The notes under the pieces are model-generated. The model was given only the letters and a program-made list of their open reading frames with translations, searched no databases and had not been told where the DNA came from. A stretch of 64,000 bases of DNA from Armigeres subalbatus (Eukaryota > Arthropoda > Insecta > Diptera > Culicidae): NCBI RefSeq assembly GCF_024139115.2, contig NC_085140.1, positions 19,553,357 to 19,617,356 of the forward strand, read 5' to 3'. Shown here in pieces: positions 46,359 to 58,217 of this stretch (its first letter is position 1; the number at the start of each line of letters is the position of its first letter). The position numbers and the translations under genes were made by a program.

Positions 46359-48182
46359 GATCCACTATGTGAAGTCATCACAATGGAAACGATTCAAACG
46401 TACAAGGGACACAAACCGGATCGCACGGTAGTTTTCAAGGAGAAATTCGACCTAACCGGGAATGACATGACCAAGTCACTCTCCACCAGCAAGTTGATGG
46501 GGTCACCTCGGCTGTCGATCAGCCCTCTTAGAACGGTTCTCACCACCACAACCGAGCTGGAACAGCAGAGTGCTTCGACCAGATCGGCAATTAAGAGCGA
46601 TCGCAACAACAACTGCACCACTTCAACAATAGTCACTAGTCATGCAGTTTTGAAAGAACAACGTCATAAATCGTTGGATAGGAGCAATAACAATAGCAGC
46701 AATCGGAATGAATTCACTCCGTTAACTCCGAAGTCAACGAGGTGTTCCAAAAGTCCATCAATCGGTATTCTACGACAGAAGTCCCCATCGCTGTCGGCGT
46801 CGCAGAACTCACTGCGGCGGTCACTATTCAACGACTTCGAACTGGAATGTCTGAAAGCCCACAACGAGTACCGGACCAAGCATGGCGTTTTGCCACTTAA
46901 ATTGAACAAGCGACTGTGCAGGTACGCTGAAGAATGGGCCAAGGTTATTGCCGCGCGAGGGGTGCTGGTTCACCGAAGTAATTCGCAGTACGGCGAGAAC
47001 ATTTTCTGTTCGTGGAGTTCGCCGAACGCGACGGTCGTCATCACCGGACGGGAACCGGTGGAGAATTGGTACAGCGAGGAATCTACGCACGTGTACGGAA
47101 AGGAACCGGCCACGCTCAAGACTGGTCACTTTACGCAGGTCGTATGGAAGGACAGTCGGGAGCTGGGAATCGCGGTTGCCCGCAATAGGTGAGCCATAAT
47201 AGATATTTGCGGTTATCATTCAGATTAAGGTTATTGGTTTTTGATCCTGAAGATACAAGGTTTACGAGTTTATTGACATGGTCAAAGTTCACTCATATTA
47301 TTTTTATTTAATTTCTCATTGTTAATTATCATTTCAAATACCTCGTAAATGGTTGTAATCTGAATGGGCTTTAAGCGTGCTTCAAGAGAATAATTAGAGC
47401 TTCGGTATAACTAGGGATGCCATAAGCTGAGAATAACGTTATTTTATAAACTTTTGAAACTCTTTCAGGTCCGGCCAGGTCTTTGTGGTGGCTAATTATG
47501 ATCCCCCCGGAAACTACATCGGTAGTTTTGCGAAGAATGTCCCCCCACCGGGAGGATTCGAGATACCAAAGATAATCGTAGACAAGCTGACTAGCGAAAC
47601 AAGCAAGACCTCGACCGTGAAGGTGGAGAAACACGTTCGGATAGTGGACGAAAATGATCCGGACCAGTTCGATGAATTTTCGCAGACAATGCTCCGTCAT
47701 CACAATGAACATCGCCGCAGGCACGGTGCTCCCGATTTAGTGTATGTTGTCAAAAACTCAATAGATTGAACGCACTTCATCTAAAAAACTTAACCTTTTC
47801 CAGTTTGCACAAAGAACTAGTCCGGGACGCGCAACAATGGGCGGAAATTCTGGCGCGAGACGATCGGTTCACGTACCGTCAGAACTCAAAATATGGAGAA
47901 AACCTTTACTGTCTGTGGTCCTCGGATAGGCACGCCAAACCTAGCGCCAAAGATGTTTGCCGGTCGTGGTACGAGGAAGTGAAGCAGTACCCCTTCAATC
48001 AAGAACCTCGGGGAGTGATCAAGGGCGGTCAGTTTACCCAGATGGTCTGGAAGGGTACCAAAGAGCTGGGCGTGGGTATTGGTCAAACGCGCAGCGGCAA
48101 AGTAATAGTGGTGTGCACTTACTATCCAAGAGGAAATGTTCTGGGACAGTTCATGGCCAACGTCCAAAAGCGATCCGTCTAA
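46359..48182 (+). CDS. Protein with two CAP (GAPR-1/PR-1-like) domains
   Basis: Exons 46359-47188, 47469-47741 and 47804-48182 join in frame across introns of 280 and 62 bases (AG|GTGAGC, GT|GTATGT donors; ttcag and tccag acceptors). The first exon is entered through a ctctttcacag acceptor and has an ATG at 46383. N-terminal ~150 residues are Ser/Thr/Asn-rich and probably disordered. CAP1 has AHNEYRTKHGVLPL, VHRSNSQYGENIFCSWS, VENWYSE and GHFTQVVWKDSRELG. CAP2 has HHNEHRRRHGAPDLV, KYGENLYCLWSS, SWYEEV and GGQFTQMVWKGTKELG. CAP1 keeps the His/Glu/Glu/His cavity residues, while CAP2 has Tyr and Gln in place of both histidines. No signal peptide is visible, as in cytosolic/Golgi-associated GAPR-1 proteins. 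The single human GAPR-1 domain is about half this length. Confidence 0.88.
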
Positions 48183-48975
48183 AATCCAAGTATCACCGCT
48201 TTTAGTCCACACGTCAAGCACAAACGCACTCACTCAAATATCAGGTCTCAATTCATGCCTTATGTAATATTCGAATCGATTACATCCCATAAACGTTGTA
48301 AATAACCTGCTACTAGACAAGACTCCTTTATACAAATGAAGAATAACATTCATTCTAACCTGATGCAAGATGCCTTCGATCAGAAATGAGTCCCTCTAAC
48401 ACACATAGGTCGCATTTGTCCTTTTCTTATAAAAGTCCAGTGTTGTATCCAAGTCGGCACATGCGCATATGTAATTTTCATCCAAGCTTTTTATATCGGA
48501 CATGATTTATAGTAGTAAACGGACAGCACAAAAGAAGTTTGCCATAAGTACGGAAAATGTTTGTAGAAGTTAATCAACGCATATACTTAAGGCCAATTCA
48601 AAATTTATAATAATCTTCAAAGTAATTTTGTATTGATAAATTTGATCCACTTAAGCTCACTTATAAATCACTTATAAAGCATTTGTATGTGTAGAACAAA
48701 ACATTTTTGGTAATGGTTACCCATTAATATTTATAGCAGTATGAAATACGAAGAGATAGCGCTTGATTCGCCATACACTCTGTGTCATTTAAAAGTTCGA
48801 GTAAGATTGACGTAAAAGAAATTAAATCTTTTAAATTAAGCTGATTCTGATTTCAGTCCTTGAACAGTCGATTATATCACCGTCCGAGTAACTTCACCCG
48901 AGTAGCAAAAATCGGACTGATTTGATAACAGCAACATGATGACTCAAATGTAGTTGACTTATGCTAGGGAGTATT
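48183..48975. other. 3' flank of the CAP gene; no gene
   Basis: Likely 3' untranslated region and intergenic AT-rich DNA. No further frame is supported. Confidence 0.45.
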
Positions 48976-49375
48976 TGTTGGCCATAGGAAGGGAACCCTC
49001 TCACGAAGAACAACAAATACTAGAGTTCCCTCTCTACACCACGGCAGGCTACTGACTGATACTTCTGCCAGCAATAGGTATATAGGTATATACTTTATTC
49101 AACAATAGGTATATACAATAATCCATAGCAAACTTCCTTAATCTTTACCAAAGAGCAACTACAACTAACCGGCGCCCGCTTCTTATCCATGTTCGATCTA
49201 CAGCGAAGCGTCGCACACTACCTGATATTCCAACACTCCTCCTTAGTGTGCACGCCTCGCAACTCTCCTGGCTCCTTCTAACACCGAGCCTCCCGTTCAG
49301 AGCTCCTCTTCGCCGAACAATTCTTCACCTGGCCCAATCCGTAAGAGTTTCTTCCGTGCAGTGCCCTATGGCAAC
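48976..49375 (-). mobile_element. 3' end and LTR of a second copia-like element
   Basis: On the minus strand, a 260-bp LTR candidate at 49235-48976 runs from TGTTGGAATATCAGG to ATGGCCAACA, with a GAATAAAG signal inside. It is preceded by the purine tract AAGGAGGAG. About 140 bases of non-coding or coding-end sequence lie upstream (49236-49375) before a SINE. The LTR differs from the one at 45831-46091 except for the shared TGTTGGAA start, so it is another family. The rest of the element is absent. Confidence 0.65.
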
Positions 49376-50300
49376 GGGGCCCTCCTTAGCCGTGCTGTAA
49401 GATGCGCGGCTACAAAGCAAGACCATGCTGAGGGTGGCTGGGTTTGACTTCGGTCCGGTCTAGGAAATTTTCGGGTTGATTATTGTCTCGTGTACAGCCC
49501 TACCGTCCTGCTTAGTCAAGCTTAGTCTACAACCAAGAACCTTTTTTCAAATGCAAATTTTTTTTCTCGTCTATTTGAGCGATTTGCGTTAATGTGTGTA
49601 CAAAAAATAGTGTGCGATACGGCCGCACACTTTCACAGTCTCTTAAAATCTATGGTCACTATCAACTCCCCCAAAGCCAACATTTTGCGCTCCCGCAGGT
49701 GCGGACTCGCACTGCTTGCGCCCCCTTAACTCTCAGTTGGGCACTGGTGGTCACTATCAACCCCCCAAAGCCAACATTTTGCGCTCCCGCAGGTGCAGAT
49801 TTGCTATATCAGCGCTCAGAGGGGTCTCGGTTACGCATGACAAGTGTCTAATTGTTCCCCTAAAATCTCAATTTACTATCATCTGAAAGCATTTTCTTTT
49901 TTGTGATACTTGAGTTATTGTCGTGTATCATCGTGTTAGCCTCATGATATACGAATGCAAAAATGGTAACTTGGCTTAGGGTCTGTCTCATTTGGAGAAT
50001 TAAACTTAAAAGTGACAGTACGAAAATTAAAAAATCACCCCGTTATAAGAATGGCTGGTGCTACCCAGCAATTCCAATAGGACATCGATGGAAAATGATT
50101 CGATATCTGTCAAAAGTAATCTTGCTCTGCGAGCAGGGTTATTTGATAATTATTGAAATGTCACTTTTAAGTTTAATTTCAGTTTAATTATCCAATTGAG
50201 ACAGACCCTTAGAAACCTAACTGTGGAAGTGCTTAATGAACACTAAGCTGCGAGGCAGCAATGTCCCAGTGGGGGATGTAATGCCAATGAGAAGAAGGAA
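49376..50300 (+). mobile_element. Feilai-like SINE broken by two insertions
   Basis: SINE pieces are 49376-49496 (head), 49919-49978 (TATCATCGTGTTAGCCTCAT to GGTAACTTGGCTTA) and 50209-50300 (AGAAACC to AATGAGAAGAAGG). The first interruption (about 49497-49918) is unidentified and contains a ~45-base direct duplication (CCCCAAAGCCAACATTTTGC at about 49670 and 49760). The second is the Harbinger-like MITE at 49979-50208. Confidence 0.8.
49979..50208. mobile_element. 230-bp MITE with TTA duplication
   Basis: The ends GGGTCTGTCTCATTTGGA and TCCAATTGAGACAGACCC are inverted copies, followed inward by 'taaacttaaaagtgaca' and its complement. TTA at 49976-49978 and 50209-50211 is duplicated. The uninterrupted SINE at 2013-2300 shows the empty site CTTGGCTTAGAAACC. 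A three-base TTA target is typical of PIF/Harbinger elements. Confidence 0.88.
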
Positions 50301-50667
50301 TGGCAACGATGAAACTGATTCTATACATACGGATCAGTTAAACAGACCCACGCGAGGGTGACTGACACTTTTTTCTAACGAAATCAAAAGCCAGTTTTGG
50401 GTTTTTCTAAATTGTGTTTCCAAAAAACCTTTACCCAGAATAAAATTTTCAGTTATTTCAGACCTTGCTGCTGTGATGTAGATAGGCATCGAGCTTCAAT
50501 CTCAAATACATTTTTAATAGTCGATGAACTTTTGTTCTGTTCCGATCGCAGTATTACTATATCTATATCGTAATTCAAAAGTGAAGAATCTAACAGAGAT
50601 GATAATAATAATATGTATGTATAATATTATTATTTTTAAAGGACAGATTTTAGGTAGATAAACTGTA
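50301..50667. other. No gene seen
   Basis: AT-rich spacer with (ATA)n-rich sequence near 50590-50630. Confidence 0.45.
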
Positions 50668-51003
50668 GGATTTATTTATTTATTCAGACTAAGGCCGAAG
50701 TGGCCATGGCTACACGTCGCCAACCACGCAGTCTACGGAGGGTCCGCAAGTCATTTTCCACCTGATCGATCCACCTTGCCCGCTGCGCATCTCGCCTTCT
50801 TGTGCCCGTCGTATCGTTGTCGAGAACCGTTTTCACCGGGTTATTTTCCGACATTCTGGCTACGTGCCCGGCCCACCGCAGTCGTCCGATTTTCGCGGTG
50901 TGAACGATGGATGGTTCTACCAGCAGCTCATGCAACTCGTGGTTCATTCGCCTCTTCCAAGTACCGTCCGCCATCAGCACCCTACCATAGATGGTACGCA
51001 GCA
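50668..51003 (-). mobile_element. RTE-clade retrotransposon, copy D, 3' fragment
   Basis: The minus strand carries the C-terminal coding end (RRMNHELHELLVEPSIVH, RLRWAGHVARMSENNPV) and the AATAAATAAAT tail of the family described at 36678-39976. A short internal deletion removes the RAEWRRLLHTAQ-type codons before the stop. It is truncated at the TACCATAGATGGTACG position. Confidence 0.85.
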
Positions 51004-51560
51004 GAAAGACTCCGCGATATCTGGGTCATCTGCTAGTAACGGTTCCCTAACATTTTGTCCAGGAGAGACCCCTCCTGCCGTTTTCACTACCGAATTCTCC
51101 GCGTCCTTAAATAATTCTTCTATTCCCGCATTTTCATGATCAGCTGTCAAAGCAGACCGCTTCCCGTAAACACATTCGTTCAAGTGAGCCAAAATTGCTT
51201 CCTGCATTTTTGCAACCTCTACTCTATCTTCTAATGGCAATTGATCTTCTATAAGAATCAATCGATTTTCTAGATGTGCAACAACCTCGATTGGTACTTT
51301 GGTGGCACTGCCTTGGCTGAAACACTAATAGTACCGTCAATTTCTGTGAACTTGTCCACACAAACCTCAAACTCTTTATTGGGATCGCGCTTCAAAATCA
51401 GAAATGGGTTCTCGACTGTCCTTTGGGTTTTCAATGCTTCTCTAAGAGCACTCCTTTTCCTCGCAATTAATTCATTGTCGTTGAACATAATTTTCCTCAC
51501 CTCCAATTCAAAATCTAATTCATGTTCAATTAATTCAAAATCTAATGTCGAAGAATCACT
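51003..51560 (-). pseudogene. Unidentified coding remnant with one frameshift
   Basis: The minus strand reads DSSTLDFELIEHELDFE, KIMFNDNELIARKRSAL, TVENPFLILKRDPNKEFE, then a frameshift near 51300, then VAHLENRLILIEDQLPLE, DRVEVAKMQEAILAHLN and GIEELFKDAENSVVK, ending where RTE copy D begins at 51003. The charged, helix-prone composition could be a retroelement Gag N-terminus or a lost host exon. I do not recognise it. Internal ATG at 51488; upstream the frame shifts again. Confidence 0.4.
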
Positions 51561-51611
51561 GCCTCAGTTTCATCACAATCAACTTTTGATTACTTTCAAG
51601 CTTAATACCCT

Positions 51612-51800
51612 AAGTACACCCGATATTTTTTACACGGGGGATGCGTTCCGTGTAAAAAAAGTTTTCAGTTCAAAATTTGAAAATCCGTGTAAAAAAAGTT
51701 TTATGATTTCTCAACAAATCATGCGAAATGGAGCACCTTTGCAAAAATTTTGTATTGGATTTTTTTTACACTGCCGTGTAAAAGCAGAATCGGGTGTAGT
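51612..51800. mobile_element. Candidate MITE, ~185 bp
   Basis: TACACCCGAT at 51615 and ATCGGGTGTA near 51790 are inverted. Inside are several TTTTTTTACAC / CCGTGTAAAAAAAG blocks in both orientations. No certain target duplication. Confidence 0.5.
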
Positions 51801-52595
51801 TCACTTTCCAATTTACCTTTTTGCATCTATTTCGACGACAAACCAAAACATTCACAATGATTAGAGGAACGAATCGTGAGTCTCCCGGAGCAAGCAGAAG
51901 AAAACTTTTTTTAAATTCTTTTTTGTTTTAGTAGGATCGCCAATTGATACTTCCATAACATAGGTTTAATTACATTGATTCCGATTGGTCGGTAACAATA
52001 TTACTGATTTTACTGTGAATATATGTGATGGAGTTGGGAGGGTACATCAGGGCATCGATGAAGTTACAACTGGACAATGAAGTGGTAGTCAATGGGAGTC
52101 AACACTCAGGAAAATCGACACATACTTTATGGCAAAAATCCATATATTTTGAAATATGCATATCATGTGTTGGCACATACTTAATTGCATATAAATTCAC
52201 ACATGAATACTATGATCCACATGGATGGTATGTGTGAACACTCATGAAATGCATGTGGGCGCATGGAACATATGTTTGAAAAATATGTAATCCATTTCGT
52301 TACCCCCATTGCAAAAATCCATGTGTTAACTCATGAATATAATGCGGAGTTTTTGTGAGTGAAGGAAGGAAAGCATTAGGGGCAAGCCAGAGTAAACGCG
52401 ACGTGCGATGCGACGCGACGCGACAGTGCAATTTGACAGCCTGTGGATAATGATTGTTATTCTTTTACGTGAGTCTGTTACCTCTAAGACAGGTCCCAAT
52501 CTTGCATTTGCTTCGTTTTTATTTTTTTTCGCATATTTACCTGCAATTGTTGATAATTGTTTTCTACACTTAGTTTAAAAAAAAAATCAGAAGGG
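51801..52595. other. No gene seen
   Basis: AT-rich with many 'catatg/cacatg' motifs at 52130-52330 and a short CGACGCGACGCGAC run near 52410. No coding evidence. Confidence 0.45.
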
Positions 52596-52608
52596 TTATA
52601 TACAAGAT

Positions 52609-55600
52609 GGTGTTAGGTGGGACGCTAAACAGCCCTGACACGATGGCCCTCCGACGAGACAGGAGGTTTGCGCAGGCCCAATAAGCCGCCTAGAAAACGA
52701 ATCATTACGAACAATATAAGAGATAATGCGACTCGATATAATCGGCAAAGACCTAGGCGACGAATACAGGATCACGATTGGAAGCTTGGAACATGGAATT
52801 GCAAGTCGCTAGGTTTCGCAGGTTGCGACAGGATGATCTACGATGAATTACATCCCCGCAACTTCGACGTCGTGGCGCTGCAGGAGATTTGCTGGACAGG
52901 ACAGAAAGTGTGGAAAAGCGGGCATCGAGCGGCTACCTTCTACCAAAGCTGTGGCACCACCAACGAGCTGGGAACCGGCTTCATAGTGCTGGGTAAGATG
53001 CGCCAACGCGTGATTGGGTGGCAGCCAATCAACGCAAGGATGTGCAAGCTGAGGATTAAAGGCCGTTTCTTCAACTATAGCATCATCAACGTGCACTGCC
53101 CACACGAAGGGAGACCCGACGACGAGAAAGAAGCGTTCTACGCACAGCTGGAGCAGACATACGATGGATGCCCACTGTGGGACGTTAAAATCGTCATCGG
53201 TGACATGAACGCACAGGTAGGAAGGGAGGAAATGTATAGACCGGTCATCGGACCGGATAGTCTGCACACCGTATCGAATGACAACGGCCAACGATGCATA
53301 AACTTCGCAGCCTCCCGCGGAATGGTAGTCCGAAGCACCTTCTTTCCCCGCAAAAATATCCACAAGGCCACATGGAGATCACCTAACCAAGAAACGGAAA
53401 ACGAAATCGACCACGTTCTAATCGACGGTAAATTCTTCTCCGACATCACGAACGTCCGCACTTACCGCAGTGCGAATATTGAATCCGACCACTACCTCGT
53501 TGCAGTATGCCTGCGCTCAAAACTCTCGACGGTGTACAACACGCGTCGAAGTCGGACGCCGCGGCTTAACATTGGGCGGCTACAAGACGGTAGACTAGCC
53601 CAAGAATACGCGCAGCAGCTGGAAGTGGCACTTCCAACGGAAGAGCAGCTAGGCGCAGCGTCTCTTGAAGATGGCTGGAGAGATATTCGATCCGCCATTG
53701 GTAGCACCGCAACCGCTGCACTTGGCACGGTGCCCCAGGATCAGAGAAACGACTGGTATGACGGCGAATGTGAGCAGTTAATGGAAAAGAAGAATGCAGC
53801 ATGGGCGAGATTGCTGCAACACTGCACGAGGGCGAACGAGGGACGATATAAACGGGCGCGGAACAGACAAAACTCGATTTTCCGGAGCAAAAAGCGCCAG
53901 CAGGAAGATCGAGACCGTGAAGAGACGGAGCAACTGTACCGCGCTAATAACACACGAAAGTTCTATGAGAAGTCAAACCGTTCACGTAAGGGCCACGTGC
54001 CACAGCCTGATATGTGTAAGGACATAAACGGGAACCTTCTTACGAACGAGCGTCAGGTGATCCAAAGGTGGCGGCAGCACTACGAAGAACACCTGAATGG
54101 CGATGTGGCAGACGAAGATGACGGTATGGTGCTGGACCGGGGAGAACGTGCGCAGGACATAATTTTACTGGCTCCGGATCTCCAGGAAATCCAGGAGGAG
54201 ATTGGCCGGCTCAAGAACAACAAAGCCCCTGGGGTTGACCAACTACCAGGAGAGCTATTTAAACACGGTGGTGAGGCACTGGCTAGAGCGCTGCACTGGG
54301 TCATTACCAAGATTTGGGAGGAGGAAGTTTTGCCGCAGGAGTGGATGGAGGGTGTCGTGTGTCCCATCTACAAAAAGGGCGATAAGCTGGATTGTAGCAA
54401 CTACCGCGCAATCACATTGCTGAACGCCGCCTACAAGGTACTCTCCCAAATTTTATGCCGTCGACTAGCACCAACTGCAAGGGAGTTCGTGGGGCAGTAC
54501 CAGGCGGGTTTTATGGGCGAACGCTCCACCACGGACCAGGTGTTCGCCATTCGCCAAGTACTGCAGAAATGCCGCGAATACAACGTGCCCACACATCAAA
54601 GCCGCATATGATACAATCGATCGGGACCAGCTATGGCAGCTAATGCACGAACACGGTTTTCCGGATAAACTGACACGGTTGATCAAAGCGACGATGGATC
54701 GGGTGATGTGCGTAGTTCGAGTTTCAGGGGCATTCTCGAGTCCCTTCGAAACCCGCAGAGGGCTACGGCAAGGTGATGGTCTTTCGTGTTTGCTATTCAA
54801 CATCGCTTTGGAAGGTGTAATACGAAGAGCAGGGATTAACACGAGTGGTACAATTTTCAATAAGTCCGTCCAGCTATTTGGTTTCGCCGACGACATAGAT
54901 ATTATGGCACGTAACTTTGAGAAGATGGAGGAAGCCTACATCAGACTGAAGAGGGAAGCTAAGCGGATCGGACTAGTCATCAACACGTCGAAGACGAAGT
55001 ACATGATAGGAAGAGGTTCAAGAGAAGACAATGTGAGCCACGCACCGCGAGTTTGCATCGGTGGTGACGAAATCGAGGTGGTAGAAGAATTTGTGTACTT
55101 GGGCTCACTGGTGACTGCCGAAAATGACACCAGCAGAGAAATTCGGAGACGCATAGTGGCTGAAAATCGTACGTACTTTGGACTCCGCAAGACGCTCCGA
55201 TCGAATAGAGTTCGCCGCCGTACCAAACTGACAATCTACAAAACGCTAATTAGACCGGTAGTCCTCTACGGACACGAGACCTGGACGATGCTTGTGGAGG
55301 ACCAACGCGCACTTGAGTTTTCGAAAGGAAAGGGCTGCGTACCATCTATGGTGGGGTGCAGATGGCGGACGGTACGTGGAGGAGGCGAATGAACCACGAA
55401 TTGCATCAGTTGTTGGGAGAACCATCCATCGTTCACACCGCGAAAATCGGACGACTGCGATGGGCCGGGCACGTAGCCAGAATGTCGGACAGTAACCCGG
55501 TGAAAATGGTTCTCGACAACGATCCGACGGGCACAAGAAGGCGAGGTGCGCAGCGGGCAAGGTGGATCGATCAGGTGGAAGATGACTTGCGAACCCTCCG

Positions 55601-55708
55601 TAGTCTACGTGGTTGGCGACGTGTAGCCATGAACCGAGCCGAATGGAGAAGACTCTTATATACCGCACGGGCCACTTCGGCCTTAGTCTGATTAAATAAT
55701 AAATAATA
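52609..55708 (+). mobile_element. RTE-clade retrotransposon, copy C, slightly 5'-truncated
   Basis: The 13-bp duplication TTATATACAAGAT lies at 52596-52608 and 55709-55721. The leader is partly missing, but the endonuclease (KLGTWNCKSLGF, ALQEICWTGQKV, VIGDMNAQVGRE, ESDHYLVAVC) and the start of the RT are open from about 52668 to 54611. There, 17 bases covering the motif A region are deleted after NVPTH, shifting the frame. The RT resumes at 54643 with RRGLRQGDGLSCLLFN and FGFADDIDIMA. A second frameshift near 55318 precedes the C-terminal end (stop at 55691). It ends in GATTAAATAATAAATAATA. Inactive. Confidence 0.93.
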
Positions 55709-55972
55709 TTATATACAAGATACAACCGCCCGACGTAAACTACGTAAAGCAGATCATAAGATAATAATTAATTTGCTTAGAGCTTAGAGTGATTGAAATT
55801 TTGACTATTTCGCTTCCCTATGCTTGAACGATAACATTTGCTGTTTTGATGAATCTCCTAAATTTTAAACTGAATTGGTTGTAACTTAACTGCGTACGAG
55901 CAGTTTGAAGTTTGTATGGAAATCCACCCGTATGTGAAAGATCGTTTCGTGAGGCTTCTCATTAACTATTTG

Positions 55973-56561
55973 GGGGGAGATCCCCCAGCGCAGGACACCT
56001 CCCAATACCGGACACTTCTTAAAACGATACTTGCAGAGCTCCCTCCTTCAGCCTTATAAGTACAAAAGGAAGCTTTTGAAAAGGCATTTAACGGCATGGG
56101 ATATCAGATCTTCATGTGGTAAGCTTTGTGCAAAGTTTGAATTAAAATAAAAATGCTTAAAATTGTGATGTTTCGCGTTATTTTAGAAGGTTTGAACCAA
56201 CAATATTAAAATCAATCTAATGCATTCTGATTATGTGGTCCATTTTAGCCATTTTAGCTTGAAGCACGTGAAATATATGATTATTCTGAATTATGTCTTT
56301 ACTCATTGAACAGGAACTTAGTCACAATATTTGAACATTTGATGCAATAGTGTCCGGTACTAGAAGACATTTTTCTGAATTGTGAAATTTTTCTCCAAAA
56401 TTCATTGTCGTAAAACGTATTTAAATTATCAAATACAGCTTATATGAATCATCAATGGCCATATTTTATGTATAAGGTATAAAAAGGAAACATAATCCTG
56501 ATAGTTAGAGTTTTTTTTTGTCAAATGGCTTATGTGTCCGGCACTGGAGGATCTCACTCTA
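55973..56561. mobile_element. TIR element, copy 2 of the 16.46-17.52 kb family
   Basis: The left end GGGGGGAGATCCCCCAGCG and 'ggacac...ccggacacttct' match copy 1. The right end 'tgtgtccggcactggagg' is decayed. It shares 'acttgcag', 'gatgcaatagtgtccggtac' and 'gaatcatcaatg' internally and lacks the nested hairpin MITE of copy 1. Confidence 0.78.
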
Positions 56562-58187
56562 AATATAATCAACCCGAAGACTTCAAATAATGTTTCCTAA
56601 TCTGTAAGACGGTTGTTGTTGCAAACCGATCAAACTTTCATAAGCAAAGTTATAAAGAAAACAAAAATGCTCATTATTGATGTTGATATGTTATTCTTTT
56701 ACGTGCTCAATTGAATTTCCCACGATTTAGTATTGTTTCGCAACAAAAACGATTTTTTCACTCGCTAAATTTCCTATGTTGCCAACGTACTCATATATTT
56801 TTAGATATTAATGAGCAACATTGCAAAACGGTTTTCCAAAAAGTTATTGTTTTCATAGAAATTCTCAAACTTCAAATCGCGCGTGCTAAGTCAAATTACA
56901 ACCCAATCTGCTAAAAATTAGGGAAGTTCTACAAAGACAACTGATACCACCGTTTAAGCATAGGGAAACGAAAAAGTCAAAATTTGAGCCACTCTTATGA
57001 GTTTCTGCCAGGCCAGATGTAATTACAAAGATTACCAACAGATGATATTTGAAAATAATATAACGTTCAATGTGCACAAACGGGCGACCCAAATTTAAGT
57101 AATACCGGCGCCGGCCGTGTCAATTAATGAATGGGTAGGAATATGTTGACGTGATATTCGTATTAATAGAGGCCGACGAGTCATCTGCACTTCCACGAAT
57201 AACCATTGGGATGTTGGATATATGGGGTCGCGAGGTTCGTTTTGGTAAACGTTTTGCCGCGTGTAATGTGTAGTTTTTCCGCAAATCATGTTCGATCGTA
57301 CACCAATTCATTTGTGTTTCGATCAAAATTAGCGTAACTCAATATATGAAAATGGTTGGATATGGCAATTTAAAATTTTATATAAAAACCCCAAATTTAT
57401 TATTCTGCTGTGGTGATGATGCCTTTCCTTTCTCCGACTGTTGTGTGACTTTTGAAGTGTTATTTTAAGGGGATGCTGCCTAAATAGTAAGAACACCTTG
57501 TTTATAGTTGATAATCAATTTTAATGATCACCTCTTGCTTACATCAACATGTCCAGCATCTGTAGCACTTTTTCATAAACACTACTTTTTTGCTCCGACC
57601 GCGGTCATTGCTCTGGTTCTGTTGTTGTACTTTTTGTGCGAATCACCGCACAAAAGAAGAGCGCAAGAACCAACGGCACCAGACGGCGGTCGAAACGAAA
57701 CTCTGAAATTGTACTGGGTTGGTAAAGAATTGAAATTTTAAATGTTTTTACGTTGATAATCAATAGTTCCATTGGGCTTATAAAATTGCTGGCGAGTTTC
57801 CGATTCGATTGATAATAAAATCTCGAAAATCCATTGAAAGATGAAGGAGCTATTAACGTTTGAAATCTTACATGATTTCGTGACGGTCTCGAATTTGGAA
57901 ATTTTCATTTGTCACCCTGTATCCGAGTCTTCCCCTTAGACGTAGTTTACGTCAAAAATCCTTTTCCCTCATCCTATGATACCAATTAAAAAGAAAATGA
58001 ATTTGAAAAAAAAAAATTTGAATTCAAATCTTTATCCTATACTGTAATACCCCTTGGTATCAACAAGAAAATATCCCTCCATTCCTACCGATGCCCGTAA
58101 GCACCATCTCGCATCATACCAACTGCTGAGAGATGATGTCCATAAGCAATGGACAATAGGCCAAAATCCGGCATGCCCAGTAGAGTG
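56562..58187. other. No gene supported
   Basis: AT-rich. A 77-codon frame at 57508-57741 has one hydrophobic stretch (AVIALVLLLYFLC) followed by basic residues but no recognisable family. Near 57790-57920 there is a dispersed-repeat fragment like 14.5 kb. Confidence 0.4.
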
Positions 58188-58195
58188 TATAAAAG
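58188..58195 (+). promoter_or_regulatory. TATA box, candidate core promoter
   Basis: TATAAAAG lies in a GC-balanced island. About 30 bases downstream (near 58218) is a plausible start site. The following ~240 bases contain no long frame and end at a GTGAGT donor (58459), as expected of an untranslated first exon. It could also be an LTR or other element promoter. Confidence 0.35.
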
Positions 58196-58217
58196 GGAGG
58201 TTGGAGCAGGATTCGCT

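Noticed and set aside
57508..57741. Small membrane protein
   Set aside because: One hydrophobic stretch in AT-rich DNA is not enough; no recognisable family, splice context or repeat relation.
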